From positions 3,534,001 through 3,598,000 of the forward strand of contig JALKFA010000001.1 of NCBI GenBank assembly GCA_024169445.1: a DNA stretch of 64,000 nt. The letters are read 5' to 3'. The translations under genes and the position numbers were made by a program. Of the stretch, positions 47,467 through 57,197 are shown piece after piece (position 1 is the stretch's first letter; each line of letters opens with the position of its first letter). This DNA is from Buttiauxella agrestis ATCC 33320. GTDB lineage: Bacteria > Pseudomonadota > Gammaproteobacteria > Enterobacterales > Enterobacteriaceae. The notes beneath the pieces were generated by a model that did not search any database, was not told the DNA's origin, and was given only the letters and a program-made list of their open reading frames with translations.

Positions 47467-47603
47467 TGTCGGATGACGCTGGCGCTTATCCGACCTACGA
47501 AAATGTCGACATCCCTCACTGTACGCGCCACGCTTATCCTACCTACAGAACCTGCGAAAGCGTTGGGTTTTGTAGGGTGGATAAGCGCCAGCGTCATCCA
47601 CCG
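47467..47603. repeat. Cluster of REP-like palindromes after tynA
   Basis: Complete units at 47467-47498 (GTCGGATGACGCTGG ... CCGACCTAC) and 47571-47603 (GTAGGGTGGAT ... ATCCACCG), with a partial unit ACGCTTATCCTACCTAC around 47530-47546 between them. Located between tynA and tyrP, where it may also stabilise or end the tynA message. Confidence 0.75.
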
Positions 47604-47607
47604 ATAA

Positions 47608-47625
47608 TGTAAATATATCAATACA
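47608..47625 (+). promoter_or_regulatory. Candidate TyrR box upstream of tyrP
   Basis: TGTAAA-N6-AATACA resembles the TyrR box TGTAAA-N6-TTTACA. It lies about 92 bp before the tyrP start. E. coli tyrP is controlled by TyrR. One imperfect box is weak evidence. Confidence 0.35.
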
Positions 47626-47716
47626 CTTCGCGTAACCCCTGTTTGACGCCTTAGCCATAATCCCTTAATCTGCGCGGCACAATGTCGTTATAACAAGCGT
47701 AAATTCAGAGGGAAGC

Positions 47717-48928
47717 GTGAAGAATCGCACTCTTGGCAGTATCTTTATCGTCGCTGGCACCACAATTGGCGCAGGAATGTTGGCAATGCCACTGGCTTCG
47801 GCGGGTGTTGGGTTCGGGGTGACGTTTGTGTTGCTGGTCAGTCTGTGGGGGTTGATGTGCTACACAGCCTTGTTGCTGGTTGAAGTTTATCAGCACGTTT
47901 CCGCTGATACCGGGCTGGGTACGCTGGCGCGCCGCTATCTTGGCAAACCAGGGCAATGGTTGACGGGGTTTAGCATGTTATTCCTGATGTACGCGTTAAC
48001 CGCCGCGTATATCAGTGGCGCGGGCGAACTGCTGGCCGCAAGCCTGAGCCAATGGTTTTCTACCACTATTTCGGTCACCAGCGGCGTGTTGCTGTTCACT
48101 CTTGTTGCCGGAGGCGTGGTCTGCATCGGCACCCATATGGTGGATATGTTTAACCGCGTGTTGTTCAGCGCCAAGATCGTCATGTTGGTGGTGATGCTGA
48201 CGCTGATGATGCCACATATCCATCACACCAATCTGCTGACGCTGCCGCTGGAAAAAGGCCTCGCACTTTCGGCGATCCCGGTGATTTTCACTTCGTTCGG
48301 TTTTCATGGCAGCGTACCCAGTATTGTTAGTTATCTGGACGGCAATCTGCGCAAGTTACGCTGGGTGTTTATCATTGGCAGCGCCATTCCGTTAGTGGCT
48401 TATATTTTCTGGCAAGTGGCGACACTAGGCGCGATTGATTCAGGCGTGTTCAGCGGATTACTGGCTAATCATTCCGGTCTGAATGGCTTGTTGCAGGCGG
48501 TTCGTGAAGTGGTGGCATCAACACATGTTGAGCTGGCGGTTCATCTGTTTGCCGATCTCGCGCTGGCAACCTCGTTCCTCGGCGTGTCGTTAGGGTTATT
48601 CGATTACCTGGGTGATTTGTTCAACCGTAATCGTAAAGCGTCAGGCCGTATGCAAACAGGGCTAATGACCTTCGTGCCACCGCTGATCTTTGCCCTGTTC
48701 TATCCGCAAGGTTTCGTGATGGCGCTGGGTTACGCCGGTGTGGCGCTGGCGATTCTGGCGTTGATCATCCCTTCACTTTTAGTGTGGAAAAGCCGCCAGA
48801 TGCAGAAAGAAGCGGGCTACCGCGTTGCAGGCGGCAAGCCGTTGCTGATTGTGGTGTTCGCCTGCGGTATCGCCGTGATTGTTATCCAGGCATTGATTGC
48901 CACAGGCGCATTGCCTGAGGTCGGTTAA
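47717..48928 (+). CDS. tyrP: TyrP, tyrosine-specific proton symporter
   Basis: A 403-residue aromatic amino acid transporter, the same length as E. coli TyrP, with 11 hydrophobic helices. It opens with [23 protein letters not shown], the family signature; [15 protein letters not shown] lies mid-protein. It starts at GTG, with AGAGGGAAGC before it. Next to tynA it fits an aromatic-compound block. Its end overlaps the convergent gene by 4 bp. Confidence 0.9.
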   Translation: MKNRTLGSIFIVAGTTIGAGMLAMPLASAGVGFGVTFVLLVSLWGLMCYTALLLVEVYQHVSADTGLGTLARRYLGKPGQWLTGFSMLFLMYALTAAYISGAGELLAASLSQWFSTTISVTSGVLLFTLVAGGVVCIGTHMVDMFNRVLFSAKIVMLVVMLTLMMPHIHHTNLLTLPLEKGLALSAIPVIFTSFGFHGSVPSIVSYLDGNLRKLRWVFIIGSAIPLVAYIFWQVATLGAIDSGVFSGLLANHSGLNGLLQAVREVVASTHVELAVHLFADLALATSFLGVSLGLFDYLGDLFNRNRKASGRMQTGLMTFVPPLIFALFYPQGFVMALGYAGVALAILALIIPSLLVWKSRQMQKEAGYRVAGGKPLLIVVFACGIAVIVIQALIATGALPEVG

Positions 48929-49821
48929 TCCACCAGCCCGGTATTCACACGTTTGCCTATCTCTTTAAGCTGCGAGTATTTCTCCAGCAGAGATGGGCCG
49001 TCATCAAGGCTCATGGCAAACATCCACATGTACGTCATGACCGAGTAAATATGCCCGGCGTTCCCGACCCCTTTCACGGTCATCAACATGATGGTCATAG
49101 CGAACAGGAACGCTGCGGCAATACCAATTGCCAGATAACCGTAAGCTTCACGGTCAGACAACCGAATACGCACCTGTGCCAAAAAGTTGTAGTGCTTGTT
49201 GAGCGTGTTTTCACTGGCATAGCCAACGAACCCCACCTCTTTTTCCAGCCGGTCGTTCAGTTTCTCGTACAGCATTTCGTTCTTGCGCGTATAGCTCGGC
49301 AGGAACAGCGCAAAGAAAACCAGCACCACCATGCAAGCCACACCAGCCCAGAACTCGATGGTTAACAGCATGACAACTGCGCCGATTATCGACGCCAGTG
49401 AAGTAATCAGCAACGGCAGATGCGTTTCGAAGAAATTGACAAATTCGCGTGACAACGTCACACGTGCTGCAATCGTTGAGTGGCTATGATCATCTTTACG
49501 TTGTGCGAGGATCACCGGCACCGCGAGGCCAGCGTAGATTCTGGCGAAAGTGCGGGTGTCCATGCTGCGGCGCGCAGCACCTATCGCCCACATAATAAAA
49601 ACCACCAGCGCATACAACAACGCATGCAGGGATTGCCCTTTGATGATGGCATTAATGGCAAAGCCCGCCATTAACGGATACAGCAAGTAAACGACGTTCT
49701 CGGCGACCACCAGCAGCAGAGTGACAATGAGCTTTTTACTGTGGAGTTTTGCGAGTTTTTTTAAGGTATTCAATGCACCGCGCGATGGTTTAAGCTGAGC
49801 GGTTTGCTGACAAGTAGACAT
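48925..49821 (-). CDS. ABC-type six-transmembrane-domain protein lacking an ATPase domain
   Basis: A 298-residue membrane protein with an ABC-exporter-like membrane domain ([22 protein letters not shown], then about five more helices) and coupling-helix-like [19 protein letters not shown]. There is no Walker A or signature motif; the protein ends after helix 6. It corresponds to the stand-alone ABC_membrane_3 family. It could work with an ATPase encoded elsewhere or have another role. It is divergent from a TetR regulator across twin palindromes, so it is probably that regulator's target and may be a drug- or metabolite-efflux component. Confidence 0.8.
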   Translation of the reverse strand: MSTCQQTAQLKPSRGALNTLKKLAKLHSKKLIVTLLLVVAENVVYLLYPLMAGFAINAIIKGQSLHALLYALVVFIMWAIGAARRSMDTRTFARIYAGLAVPVILAQRKDDHSHSTIAARVTLSREFVNFFETHLPLLITSLASIIGAVVMLLTIEFWAGVACMVVLVFFALFLPSYTRKNEMLYEKLNDRLEKEVGFVGYASENTLNKHYNFLAQVRIRLSDREAYGYLAIGIAAAFLFAMTIMLMTVKGVGNAGHIYSVMTYMWMFAMSLDDGPSLLEKYSQLKEIGKRVNTGLVD

Positions 49822-49843
49822 GACTTTATATTCTTAGATTGTT

Positions 49844-49897
49844 ATTCTTGAGCGGTTGCTCAAGAATGAAAAGATTCTATTTGAGCACTTGCTCAAA
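49844..49897. promoter_or_regulatory. Twin palindromic operators between the six-TM gene and the TetR gene
   Basis: Two copies of TTGAGC-N4-GCTCAA: the first within a perfect-armed palindrome at 49844-49867 (arms ATTCTTGAGC / GCTCAAGAAT), the second at 49880-49897 (arms TTTGAGC / GCTCAAA). Their centres are 33 bp apart, about three helical turns, so bound dimers would face the same side. The first lies 23 bp from the six-TM gene start and the second 19 bp before the TetR start. Confidence 0.8.
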
Positions 49898-49915
49898 GTC
49901 AACGAAGGTACCGTG

Positions 49916-50494
49916 ATGAAAGAAAAAACGTCTGTTCTAAAAGAAAATATTCTTGATGCCGCGATCGGGCTGTTCACGGATAAAGGGGTAGAAAAAGTGA
50001 CGACCCGCGAGCTAACCGAACAAGTCGGTATCGCCCGTAGCCATATTTATCACTATTTCCCCGACTGGCAGACGTTGTGTATCGCAGCGTTTGAACGCTT
50101 TATGTATGCGGAGCTGGAAGCTTTTAGCCAAAAGACGCGCGCCCAGTCACCTGCGCAAGGTTTGAATGTTTTCATCGAAGATTATCTACCTGACCGCGCC
50201 GATGCCGTTTGGGAGTTGTACGGCTCGTTGTGGCGGCTGGCGGTGCATAACAAGGTGTACGCCGATCTTGCCCTGACGCTGACCGAAAAGTGGGATGCGT
50301 TGCTGGCGAGCATTATTGAAAGCGGCATTGAGAGTGGCGTGTTTCGCCAAACAAATGTCGGGCGGGTGACTCGCCAGCTTAGCGCGTTGCTAAACGGCTA
50401 TTCGGATCAACTGATTATCGACAATGCGCCGCTGGCCCGCCAACAGGCGCTGGACGATATTCATGGGTTTATAAGCCAGGTCCTTTTGGCTTAA
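49916..50494 (+). CDS. TetR/AcrR-family repressor
   Basis: A 192-residue regulator. The N-terminal helix-turn-helix is LDAAIGLFTDKGVEKVTTRE followed by LTEQVGIARSHIYHYFPDW; the rest is a helical ligand/dimer domain. The start at 49916 (MKEKTSVLKE) has GAAGGTACC before it; the frame extends upstream to 49856, but that would translate through the second operator. Probably represses itself and the divergent membrane-protein gene. Ligand unknown. Confidence 0.88.
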   Translation: MKEKTSVLKENILDAAIGLFTDKGVEKVTTRELTEQVGIARSHIYHYFPDWQTLCIAAFERFMYAELEAFSQKTRAQSPAQGLNVFIEDYLPDRADAVWELYGSLWRLAVHNKVYADLALTLTEKWDALLASIIESGIESGVFRQTNVGRVTRQLSALLNGYSDQLIIDNAPLARQQALDDIHGFISQVLLA

Positions 50495-50504
50495 CCGGAA
50501 ATCG

Positions 50505-51401
50505 CTACGGATAGGTAATCCCTTGCGGATTCACCTCAGACGTCGCCACTTCTTCGCCCTTTTCTCCCCATCGCGCCAACACTTGCTGGTATTCACCACG
50601 TTTCGCTGCACCATCCAGTGCAGCTTGCAGTGCATAAACCAGCCCATTACCTTTTTTGGTGGTGGTGGCAACATAGGCTTTCTTCGGCCCTAACCCAACA
50701 ACACGCGTGGTGCCAGTGAGTGCCGCTTTATAGGCCGCCACACTTTGCGGGCCGAAAGTGGCGTCCGCCCGCCCAGCCTGAATATACAAATTGCCGGAAG
50801 CGTCATCGGTCAGATAAATCGGTTGAGCTGCTTTGCGCCCTTCGCGCTCATTGATTTCATTCCAGCCCAGGAGAATTTTTTCCTGATTGGTCCCCGAACC
50901 TAAAATGATGCGTAAACCGGCAACATCTGCTGGGCCAGTGATTTTTTGAATTGGGCTGTCTGATTTGACCGCAAACGCCAGCGAATCGACCCGATAAGTC
51001 GCGAAATCGAACTTCGTTTTACGCTGCTCGGTCACCGCAATATTCACCAGTGCGACGTCATAGCGACCCGACGTAATCCCCAGTGGCCAGTCTTCCCACG
51101 CGGTCGGCACTAGTTTGAGCTTCAGCCCTAGGCTATCGGCCAGCAAACGGGCAATATCCGGATCGCTGCCGATCCTCGTGCGGTTATCACTTGCCAGCAA
51201 CGCCAACGGCGGAGAGTTGAGCGCGGATATCGCCACCGTCAGGGTTCCCGGTTCCACAAACTTAAAGCCCTGCGGAATTTTGCTGATAGCCAGCGGGTCT
51301 TTAGCGGTATGAATCGGTTGTTCATTGGCCTTAAGATCAAGACTCCCTTGGGCATACAGCGTGGTACTGATCATCAATAGCGCCAGTGGGACAAATTTCA
51401 T
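50505..51401 (-). CDS. ABC transporter solute-binding protein (second), S-alkyl-cysteine-type operon
   Basis: A 298-residue periplasmic binding protein with signal peptide MKFVPLALLMISTTLYAQG. Family-3 amino-acid-binding signature RIGSDPDIARLLADSLGLKLKLVPTAWEDWPLGITSGRYDVAL. It closely resembles the binding protein at 53627-54562, so the two are ancient duplicates serving one permease. Last gene of the leftward operon, 9 bp after the ATPase gene. Two binding proteins per system is also the plan of the Bacillus TcyJKLMN transporter. Confidence 0.87.
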   Translation of the reverse strand: MKFVPLALLMISTTLYAQGSLDLKANEQPIHTAKDPLAISKIPQGFKFVEPGTLTVAISALNSPPLALLASDNRTRIGSDPDIARLLADSLGLKLKLVPTAWEDWPLGITSGRYDVALVNIAVTEQRKTKFDFATYRVDSLAFAVKSDSPIQKITGPADVAGLRIILGSGTNQEKILLGWNEINEREGRKAAQPIYLTDDASGNLYIQAGRADATFGPQSVAAYKAALTGTTRVVGLGPKKAYVATTTKKGNGLVYALQAALDGAAKRGEYQQVLARWGEKGEEVATSEVNPQGITYP

Positions 51402-51410
51402 GCCTGCTCC

Positions 51411-52190
51411 TTATAGAACCTTAGATAAAAACTGACGCGTTCGTGAATGTTGCGGATGGTTGAGCACCTCGTCGCTGCTGCCTTGCTCAACGATTTTGCC
51501 GTCGACCATAAACACCACGTTATCTGCCACTTCGCGGGCAAAGCCGATTTCATGAGTCACCACCACCAGCGTGGTGCCCGAACGGGCTAATTTCTTAATC
51601 ACATCCAGCACTTCCCCCACCAGTTCCGGGTCGAGTGCCGAAGTCGGTTCATCGAACAACATTACCCGTGGACGCAAAGCCAGCGCGCGCGCAATGGCGA
51701 TACGTTGCTGCTGGCCGCCGGAAAGATGGCGCGACCAGGCATCGGCTTTATTGCGCAGCCCCACCACATCCAGCAATTGATACGCCTGCTCAATGGCTTG
51801 TTTGCGGTTGAGCTGCTTATGGGCAATTGGCGCTTCAATCAGGTTTTCCAGCACCGTGAGATGCGGGAACAAATTGAAATTCTGGAAAACATAGCCGACG
51901 TTCACGCGCTGGCGCAGGATCTCCTTTTCCTTCAGCTCATACAGTTTGTCGCCCGCCAGGCGATAGCCAATGTAATCGCCATCAATCTGGATAAACCCCT
52001 CGTCGACACGTTCCAGATGGTTTATCGCCCGTAGCAAAGTGGATTTACCGGAACCCGACGGCCCAAGGATCACCGTTACCGAGCCAGGTTCCAGCTCAAG
52101 CGAAATGTTATCCAGCGCTTTATGGCGGCCAAAATATTTGCTGACGCCCGTAATCGAGATATGACCAGTGGGATTATTGGACAGGTGCAT
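51411..52190 (-). CDS. Amino-acid ABC transporter ATP-binding protein
   Basis: A 259-residue ATPase: Walker [16 protein letters not shown]-loop [19 protein letters not shown], signature [15 protein letters not shown], Walker [16 protein letters not shown], switch [15 protein letters not shown]. The start at 52190 ([16 protein letters not shown]) overlaps the permease stop by 17 bp; the frame to 52295 reads within the permease and is unsupported. TcyN-like by operon position. Confidence 0.9.
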   Translation of the reverse strand: MHLSNNPTGHISITGVSKYFGRHKALDNISLELEPGSVTVILGPSGSGKSTLLRAINHLERVDEGFIQIDGDYIGYRLAGDKLYELKEKEILRQRVNVGYVFQNFNLFPHLTVLENLIEAPIAHKQLNRKQAIEQAYQLLDVVGLRNKADAWSRHLSGGQQQRIAIARALALRPRVMLFDEPTSALDPELVGEVLDVIKKLARSGTTLVVVTHEIGFAREVADNVVFMVDGKIVEQGSSDEVLNHPQHSRTRQFLSKVL

Positions 52191-53103
52191 GAGCCGTCTC
52201 CTGAGTTTGCAGCGCTGGCTGGCGTGATACATTCCGCGCCGGACTTTGTTGATTAATCGCTGAGCGTCTTTCACTGCGTGCCAGCCAGCGTTCAACCAGA
52301 TGCTGAATCAGCGACAGGACACTGGTGATAACCAGATACCAGACCGCGCCCACCATCAATAACGGGATCACTTCCTGGGTGCGGTTGTAGATCATCTGAA
52401 TGGTGTAGAACAGTTCCGGCATTGCCAGCACGTAAACCATCGACGTCCCTTTCGCGAGGCTGATAATTTCATTGAAGCCGGATGGTAAAATGGTGCGCAA
52501 AGCCTGCGGCAAAATAATGCGCACCGTGCGCCGCCAGGCCGGTAAACCTAAGGCCGCCGCCGCTTCATACTGCCCATGATCGACACCCAAAAAACCACCG
52601 CGAATAATCTCTGCGGTATACGCGCTTTGTACCAGTGTCAGCCCGACCACGGCGGTAGAAAATTGCCCCAGCACGTTAATCGTCTGGTAACTTCCCCAGC
52701 TTATTTGGGTAAACGGAATGCCAATCGACAACGTGTCGTACAGATAGGAAAAGTTATAGAGAATGATCAGCACCACAATCAACGGTAACGAGCGGAACAG
52801 CCAGATATAGCTCCACGCCAGGCTGTTGAGCAGCCATGAAGAGGAAAGCCGCGCCAGCGCCAGTAACCCGCCAAATATCACACTCAGTACCGTGCCAATC
52901 AGAGTCAGCAATAACGTTTGCACCAGCCCCTCAAGGATAACCGGGTCGAAGAACCAGCGTGCAAATACGCTCCACTCCCAGCGCGGGTTAAACGCCACCG
53001 ACTGAACCACAATCGCCAGCACAAACAACGCGACAAAAGCCCCCAGAGTGCGCAGCGGATAACGCGCCGGAACCACTTTAATTGTTGATGGTGTCGTCAT
53101 CAT
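52174..53103 (-). CDS. Amino-acid ABC transporter permease
   Basis: A 309-residue HisMQ-type permease with five to six helices and the ATPase-contact EAA loop in YEAAAALGLPAWRRTVRIILPQALRTILPSGFNEIISLAKGTS (52430-52590). It has a long N-terminal extension and a polar C-terminal tail. Only one permease is present, so it would form a homodimer. Six bp after the GNAT gene. Confidence 0.9.
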   Translation of the reverse strand: MMTTPSTIKVVPARYPLRTLGAFVALFVLAIVVQSVAFNPRWEWSVFARWFFDPVILEGLVQTLLLTLIGTVLSVIFGGLLALARLSSSWLLNSLAWSYIWLFRSLPLIVVLIILYNFSYLYDTLSIGIPFTQISWGSYQTINVLGQFSTAVVGLTLVQSAYTAEIIRGGFLGVDHGQYEAAAALGLPAWRRTVRIILPQALRTILPSGFNEIISLAKGTSMVYVLAMPELFYTIQMIYNRTQEVIPLLMVGAVWYLVITSVLSLIQHLVERWLARSERRSAINQQSPARNVSRQPALQTQETAHAPVQ

Positions 53104-53109
53104 GATTCC

Positions 53110-53616
53110 TCAGGCCGTTTTGCGCTGTGTGACAGCAAGCGTTTTGGTAAACCGCAAGCGCCCATCGAATGGTGCAACGCTGTATTCTTCCGGGTTGCGG
53201 TGAATATCAAACTGCGGCTGATAACCCAGACTCAGATAGAGTTTTACCGCTTCCGGCTGGCGAAAACCGGTGGTCAGGAAGATATGGCTATAACCGGCAA
53301 GCTGCGCTCGGCTTTCCAGCTCACGCATCACTCGTTGAGCCACGCCCTGTTTGCGCAAAGATGAGTGCGTCCAGATGCGTTTGATCTCAGCGGTATATTC
53401 ATCGAAGGGCTTATACGCGCCGGTCGCAATAATCTCCCCGTCACGCTCCAGCACGATGAATAACCCTTGTGGCGGCAGATACCATTCGGTTAGTTCCACT
53501 TCGGCATCACGGGAAAAGTAGTCCCCGTAACGCGCTTCATACTCACCAAACAGCCCGCTGATAATCGGCTGAAGCTCTGCCGCTTCTGGTGAAACATCCC
53601 GGAATTGTTCGCGCAT
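53110..53616 (-). CDS. GNAT N-acetyltransferase, probable S-substituted-cysteine N-acetyltransferase (SnaA-like)
   Basis: A 168-residue GNAT protein: YLPPQGLFIVLERDGEIIATGAYK, then RIWTHSSLRKQGVAQRVMRELESRA (acetyl-CoA loop R-K-x-G-V-A) and LYLSLGYQPQFDI near the end. I chose 53616 because AAGGAG precedes it; the longer frame to 53637 would overlap the binding-protein gene. In Bacillus salvage operons an acetyltransferase (SnaA/YxeL) blocks the amino group of S-alkyl-cysteine before oxidation; the context here is the same. Substrate inferred. Confidence 0.8.
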   Translation of the reverse strand: MREQFRDVSPEAAELQPIISGLFGEYEARYGDYFSRDAEVELTEWYLPPQGLFIVLERDGEIIATGAYKPFDEYTAEIKRIWTHSSLRKQGVAQRVMRELESRAQLAGYSHIFLTTGFRQPEAVKLYLSLGYQPQFDIHRNPEEYSVAPFDGRLRFTKTLAVTQRKTA

Positions 53617-53626
53617 TTGCAGCTCC

Positions 53627-54562
53627 TTAATCGCCAAGACCGGCAGGGTTAATTTCGGACGCCGGGATTTGCTCGACGCCTTCCCCCCAACGGTTCAGCA
53701 CTTTGTTGTAATCGCCGTTTTTGATAACACCATTAAGCGCGGTTTGCACCGGGTCGACCAGGCCACTGCCTTTCTTCAATGTGACGGCGATATGCGCCGC
53801 TTTCGGCCAGCCACCATCGACTACACCGACCAGCTGAGTTTTCTGCGTCAGAGCAGCTTTCCATGCGCCGGTGACGTTCGGGCCAAAAAACGCATCGGCG
53901 CGGCCAGACTGCAATGCCAGGGTTTGTGCGGCATCGTCTTTGGTGTAAACCGGCGTGAAAGGCTTAAGCCCTTTCTTCAGGTTCTCTTCGTTCCAGGACA
54001 GCAAGATAGATTCCTGGTTGGTTCCTGAGCCGACAATAATGCGCAATCCGGCGATGTCTTCGGCCTTCTCAATCTTCTTAATTGGGCTATCAGATTTCAC
54101 ATAGAAGCCGAGGGAATCTTTGCGGTAAGTGGCAAAGTCGAATTTCTGTTTGCGGTCTTTAGTGACGGTGATATTGCTGATTGCCGCATCGTATTTGCCC
54201 GATGTCACGCCCAGCGGCCAGTCTTCCCATGAGGTTGGCACCACATTCAGCTCAAGCCCCAGGCTGTCCGCCACCAGGCGAGCGATGTCCACTTCGCTGC
54301 CGAGCAGCGTTTTGTTATCTTCCGCAAACACCGTTAACGGCGGCGAATTGAGTGCCGCGACTGCAACGGTAAATTTACCGGGAACCGCAAAGCGATAATC
54401 TTTGGGTAACTGGGCGACAGCCGCCGGATTAACGACAGTATTAATAGGTGTTTTATTAGCTTCCAGGCTGACGCCGGTGCCATTAATGGTGACTTCTTGC
54501 GCCAGGGTTTGTGCAGACGAAAGTGCCAGAGCGATAGCCAGAATGAGCGATGTTTTTTGCAT
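53627..54562 (-). CDS. ABC transporter solute-binding protein (first), S-alkyl-cysteine-type operon
   Basis: A 311-residue periplasmic protein with signal peptide ...LALALSSAQTLAQEV. It carries GSEVDIARLVADSLGLELNVVPTSWEDWPLGVTSGKYDAAI, almost the same motif as in the downstream paralogue. Family 3 binding protein for a polar amino acid. It is separated from the monooxygenase gene upstream by a REP pair, yet on the same strand with no other promoter evidence. Confidence 0.88.
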   Translation of the reverse strand: MQKTSLILAIALALSSAQTLAQEVTINGTGVSLEANKTPINTVVNPAAVAQLPKDYRFAVPGKFTVAVAALNSPPLTVFAEDNKTLLGSEVDIARLVADSLGLELNVVPTSWEDWPLGVTSGKYDAAISNITVTKDRKQKFDFATYRKDSLGFYVKSDSPIKKIEKAEDIAGLRIIVGSGTNQESILLSWNEENLKKGLKPFTPVYTKDDAAQTLALQSGRADAFFGPNVTGAWKAALTQKTQLVGVVDGGWPKAAHIAVTLKKGSGLVDPVQTALNGVIKNGDYNKVLNRWGEGVEQIPASEINPAGLGD

Positions 54563-54599
54563 AGTGTGTTCTCTTAGTTATTGTGATGTTTGTTGTTTT

Positions 54600-54672
54600 T
54601 GTCGGATGACGCTGCGCTTATCCGACCTGTGAATTGGTTTTGTAGGGTGGATAAGCGCAGCGTCATCCACCG
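54600..54672. repeat. Inverted pair of REP-like palindromes inside the salvage operon
   Basis: Units at 54600-54631 (GTCGGATGACGCTGCGC ... CCGACCTG) and 54641-54672 (GTAGGGTGGATAAGCGC ... ATCCACCG), feet facing each other. Sitting between the monooxygenase and binding-protein genes, the pair could change relative mRNA levels of the transporter and enzyme halves. Confidence 0.78.
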
Positions 54673-54691
54673 TTTTCACCCATCGTCCAGG

Positions 54692-56002
54692 TTACGAAAA
54701 CTGATTCACGGGTTCTGCCAACCCTAAATTTTCACGCAATGTGGTGCCGGGATATTCCGTGCGGAATAAACCTCGTGCCTGCAACACCGGAACCACTTCA
54801 TCAACAAAACGCGGGAAGGTATCTGGAGTGCCGCCCTGAATAATAAAACCGTCGGCGGCGTGGCTTTCGAACCACTGCTGCAATCCGTCTGCCACTTGTT
54901 GGGCGGTGCCAGCAAAACGTGGGCGCGGCGATGCGGCTTCTAGCGCGACCTGGCGCAGCGTCAGATGGCGTTCGTGGGCATTGCGTTTGATTTCATCGGT
55001 GGTACTGCGGAAGCTGTTTTGGCCGAGATCGCCAATATCGGGGAATGGCTCATCGAGCGGATACTGGCTGAAATCATGATGTTCAAAATAGCGGCCCAGA
55101 TAATTCAGTGCATCGGTGACTGACACCAGTGCCGCAGTGGCTTGATACTGGTTTTCTACGTCATCGGCATCTTTGCCAACAATCACGCTCACGCCCTGGA
55201 ATATTTTTAAATCATCGTCATTACGGCCATGATTTTTAAGTTGGCTCTTAACATCACGATAAAAATACTGAGCTTCTTCGAGCGTATCGTGATGAGTAAA
55301 AATAGCATCAGCGTGGCGTGCGGCTAATTTCTTACCGTCATCCGAGGCACCCGCCTGGAATACAATCGGTCTGCCTTGTGGCGTGCGTGAAATATTAAGT
55401 GGCCCGGCGACTTTAAAGAAATCACCATGATGATTCAGCGTGTGTAATTTTTCTGGGTCAAAAAATTGCCCGCTGGCTTTATCACGAATAAACGCACCGT
55501 CTTCCCAGGAATCCCACAGACCTTTCACCACATCGAGATATTCATCAGCAATGCGATAACGCAGCGCATGTTCAGGATGTTGCTCACGCGAGAAGTTCTT
55601 TGCCGAACCTTCCAGTGGTGAAGTCACCACGTTCCAGCCCGCGCGCCCTTTGCTTAAATGGTCAAGGCTGGCGAACTGACGTGCCACCGTGAACGGTTCG
55701 CTATACGAGGTCGACAACGTGCCGACCAGCCCTAAGTGTGTGGTCACGCTGGCTAACGCCGACAACACCGTCAGCGGTTCAAAACGATTCAAAAAATGCG
55801 GGATAGATTTTTCATTTATATATAAACCGTCAGCAACAAATAAAAAGTCCAGCTTGCCCTGCTCGGCTTTTAACGCAGTCTCTTTGACGAAATCAAAATT
55901 AATACTGGCATCGGCAATCGCTGCCGGATGCCGCCATGCGGACATATTCCCCGAAGCACCATGTAAGATTGTTCCAAGGCGCAGTTGTCGATTATCAGAC
56001 AT
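54692..56002 (-). CDS. NtaA/DszA-family flavin monooxygenase (CmoJ/YxeK-like)
   Basis: A 436-residue FMNH2-dependent monooxygenase of the NtaA/SnaA/DszA class within the luciferase-like superfamily: [47 protein letters not shown] and [24 protein letters not shown] are class hallmarks. In Bacillus, YxeK or CmoJ oxidatively cleaves the C-S bond of N-acetylated S-substituted cysteines. The neighbouring acetyltransferase, deacetylase and cystine-type transporter support that reaction. It needs a reduced-flavin supplier, which is not encoded here. Confidence 0.85.
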   Translation of the reverse strand: MSDNRQLRLGTILHGASGNMSAWRHPAAIADASINFDFVKETALKAEQGKLDFLFVADGLYINEKSIPHFLNRFEPLTVLSALASVTTHLGLVGTLSTSYSEPFTVARQFASLDHLSKGRAGWNVVTSPLEGSAKNFSREQHPEHALRYRIADEYLDVVKGLWDSWEDGAFIRDKASGQFFDPEKLHTLNHHGDFFKVAGPLNISRTPQGRPIVFQAGASDDGKKLAARHADAIFTHHDTLEEAQYFYRDVKSQLKNHGRNDDDLKIFQGVSVIVGKDADDVENQYQATAALVSVTDALNYLGRYFEHHDFSQYPLDEPFPDIGDLGQNSFRSTTDEIKRNAHERHLTLRQVALEAASPRPRFAGTAQQVADGLQQWFESHAADGFIIQGGTPDTFPRFVDEVVPVLQARGLFRTEYPGTTLRENLGLAEPVNQFS

Positions 56003-56065
56003 ATTCGATCCTCATTTTCAGGCTGCACGCATCCTGGGGAGTTGACCCCTGCGTATTAGAAGTAA

Positions 56066-57187
56066 TTACTTTTCCAGTAGTGCTTGTTCCGCCAGCGTGG
56101 CGAAATAACGCGCCGCATCTTCAATTAATGCTTCATCCGGATTAAAGGCCGAATGATGTAAACCGTATTCGCTGGCGCTGCCAATACTGACGAACGCGCC
56201 GGGAATGGTTTGCAAATAAACCGCGAAGTCTTCGCCGCCCATATGCAGTTCAGAGGTTTGTGTGCGATAACCCACTCGTTGTGCGAGCTGCATCGCAAAT
56301 GCCGCCCATTTATCATCGTTGATCAATGTTATTGGCCCGTTAAACCATTCCACCTCAATGTGCGCACCAAACGCACTGGCTAAACCGGCTGCAATCTCAC
56401 TGATCCGTTTCTCGACCTGCTGCTGAATTTCGTTGCGATGAGTGCGCACGGTTCCTTCCAGCTCGACACTTTCCGGCAACACATTCCAGGTATTTCCCCC
56501 TTGTATGCGCGTGACACTGACGATGACAGAATCCAGCGTATCCACGTTACGGCTGGCGATAGTTTGCAATGCCAGCACCAGTTGGCTGGCAATCACAATG
56601 GCGTCTTTACCTTCATGTGGACGGGCGGCATGTGCGCCTTTTCCCCGCACCCGTAAAACAAAACGATCGACGTTGGCATAGAATGCGCCCCCTCGGGTGG
56701 CGAAAGTGCCAACCGGTAAACCAGGCTCGTTGTGCATGCCAAAAATAGCGGACACGTTTTCCAGTGCTCCGGCCTTTATCAGTGCCTTTGCACCAGTAAA
56801 GTTTTCCTCCGCTGGCTGAAACAGCAAACGCACACGGCCGGATAAATGCGCCTCGCGCTCTTTTAATAACAAGGCCGCACCCAGAATCACGCTGCTATGA
56901 ACGTCATGCCCGCAGGCGTGCATCACGCCATCATTGTGTGAGCTAAACGCAACACCGCTGGTTTCCTGAATCGGCAGTGCGTCAATGTCAGCTCGCAGCG
57001 CAATGACCTTTTCCCCTTGCCCGACTTCCGCCACCACACCGGTGGCAAGCGGATAAGGCAACAAACGTAAACCTGCGGATTCCAGCCAGTGACGAATTCG
57101 CGTGGTGGTCGCCACTTCCTGGCCAGATAACTCCGGGTTCTGGTGTAGCTCGCGCCGCCAGTTGATAAGTTGCTCTGCGAATGTCAT
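56066..57187 (-). CDS. M20-family amidohydrolase, probable N-acetyl-cysteine deacetylase (SndA/YxeP-like)
   Basis: A 373-residue M20D metal-dependent hydrolase (hippurate hydrolase/N-acetyl amino acid deacetylase family): WRRELHQNPELSGQE, metal ligands in MHACGHDVHSSVILGAALLL and FQPAEENFTGAKALI, a lid domain with VRGKGAHAARPHEGKDAI, and a last ligand in HMGGEDFAVYL. The start at 57187 follows AAGGGGAA; the frame to 57295 is unsupported. It would free cysteine after C-S cleavage. Confidence 0.87.
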   Translation of the reverse strand: MTFAEQLINWRRELHQNPELSGQEVATTTRIRHWLESAGLRLLPYPLATGVVAEVGQGEKVIALRADIDALPIQETSGVAFSSHNDGVMHACGHDVHSSVILGAALLLKEREAHLSGRVRLLFQPAEENFTGAKALIKAGALENVSAIFGMHNEPGLPVGTFATRGGAFYANVDRFVLRVRGKGAHAARPHEGKDAIVIASQLVLALQTIASRNVDTLDSVIVSVTRIQGGNTWNVLPESVELEGTVRTHRNEIQQQVEKRISEIAAGLASAFGAHIEVEWFNGPITLINDDKWAAFAMQLAQRVGYRTQTSELHMGGEDFAVYLQTIPGAFVSIGSASEYGLHHSAFNPDEALIEDAARYFATLAEQALLEK

Positions 57188-57197
57188 CGGCTTCCCC

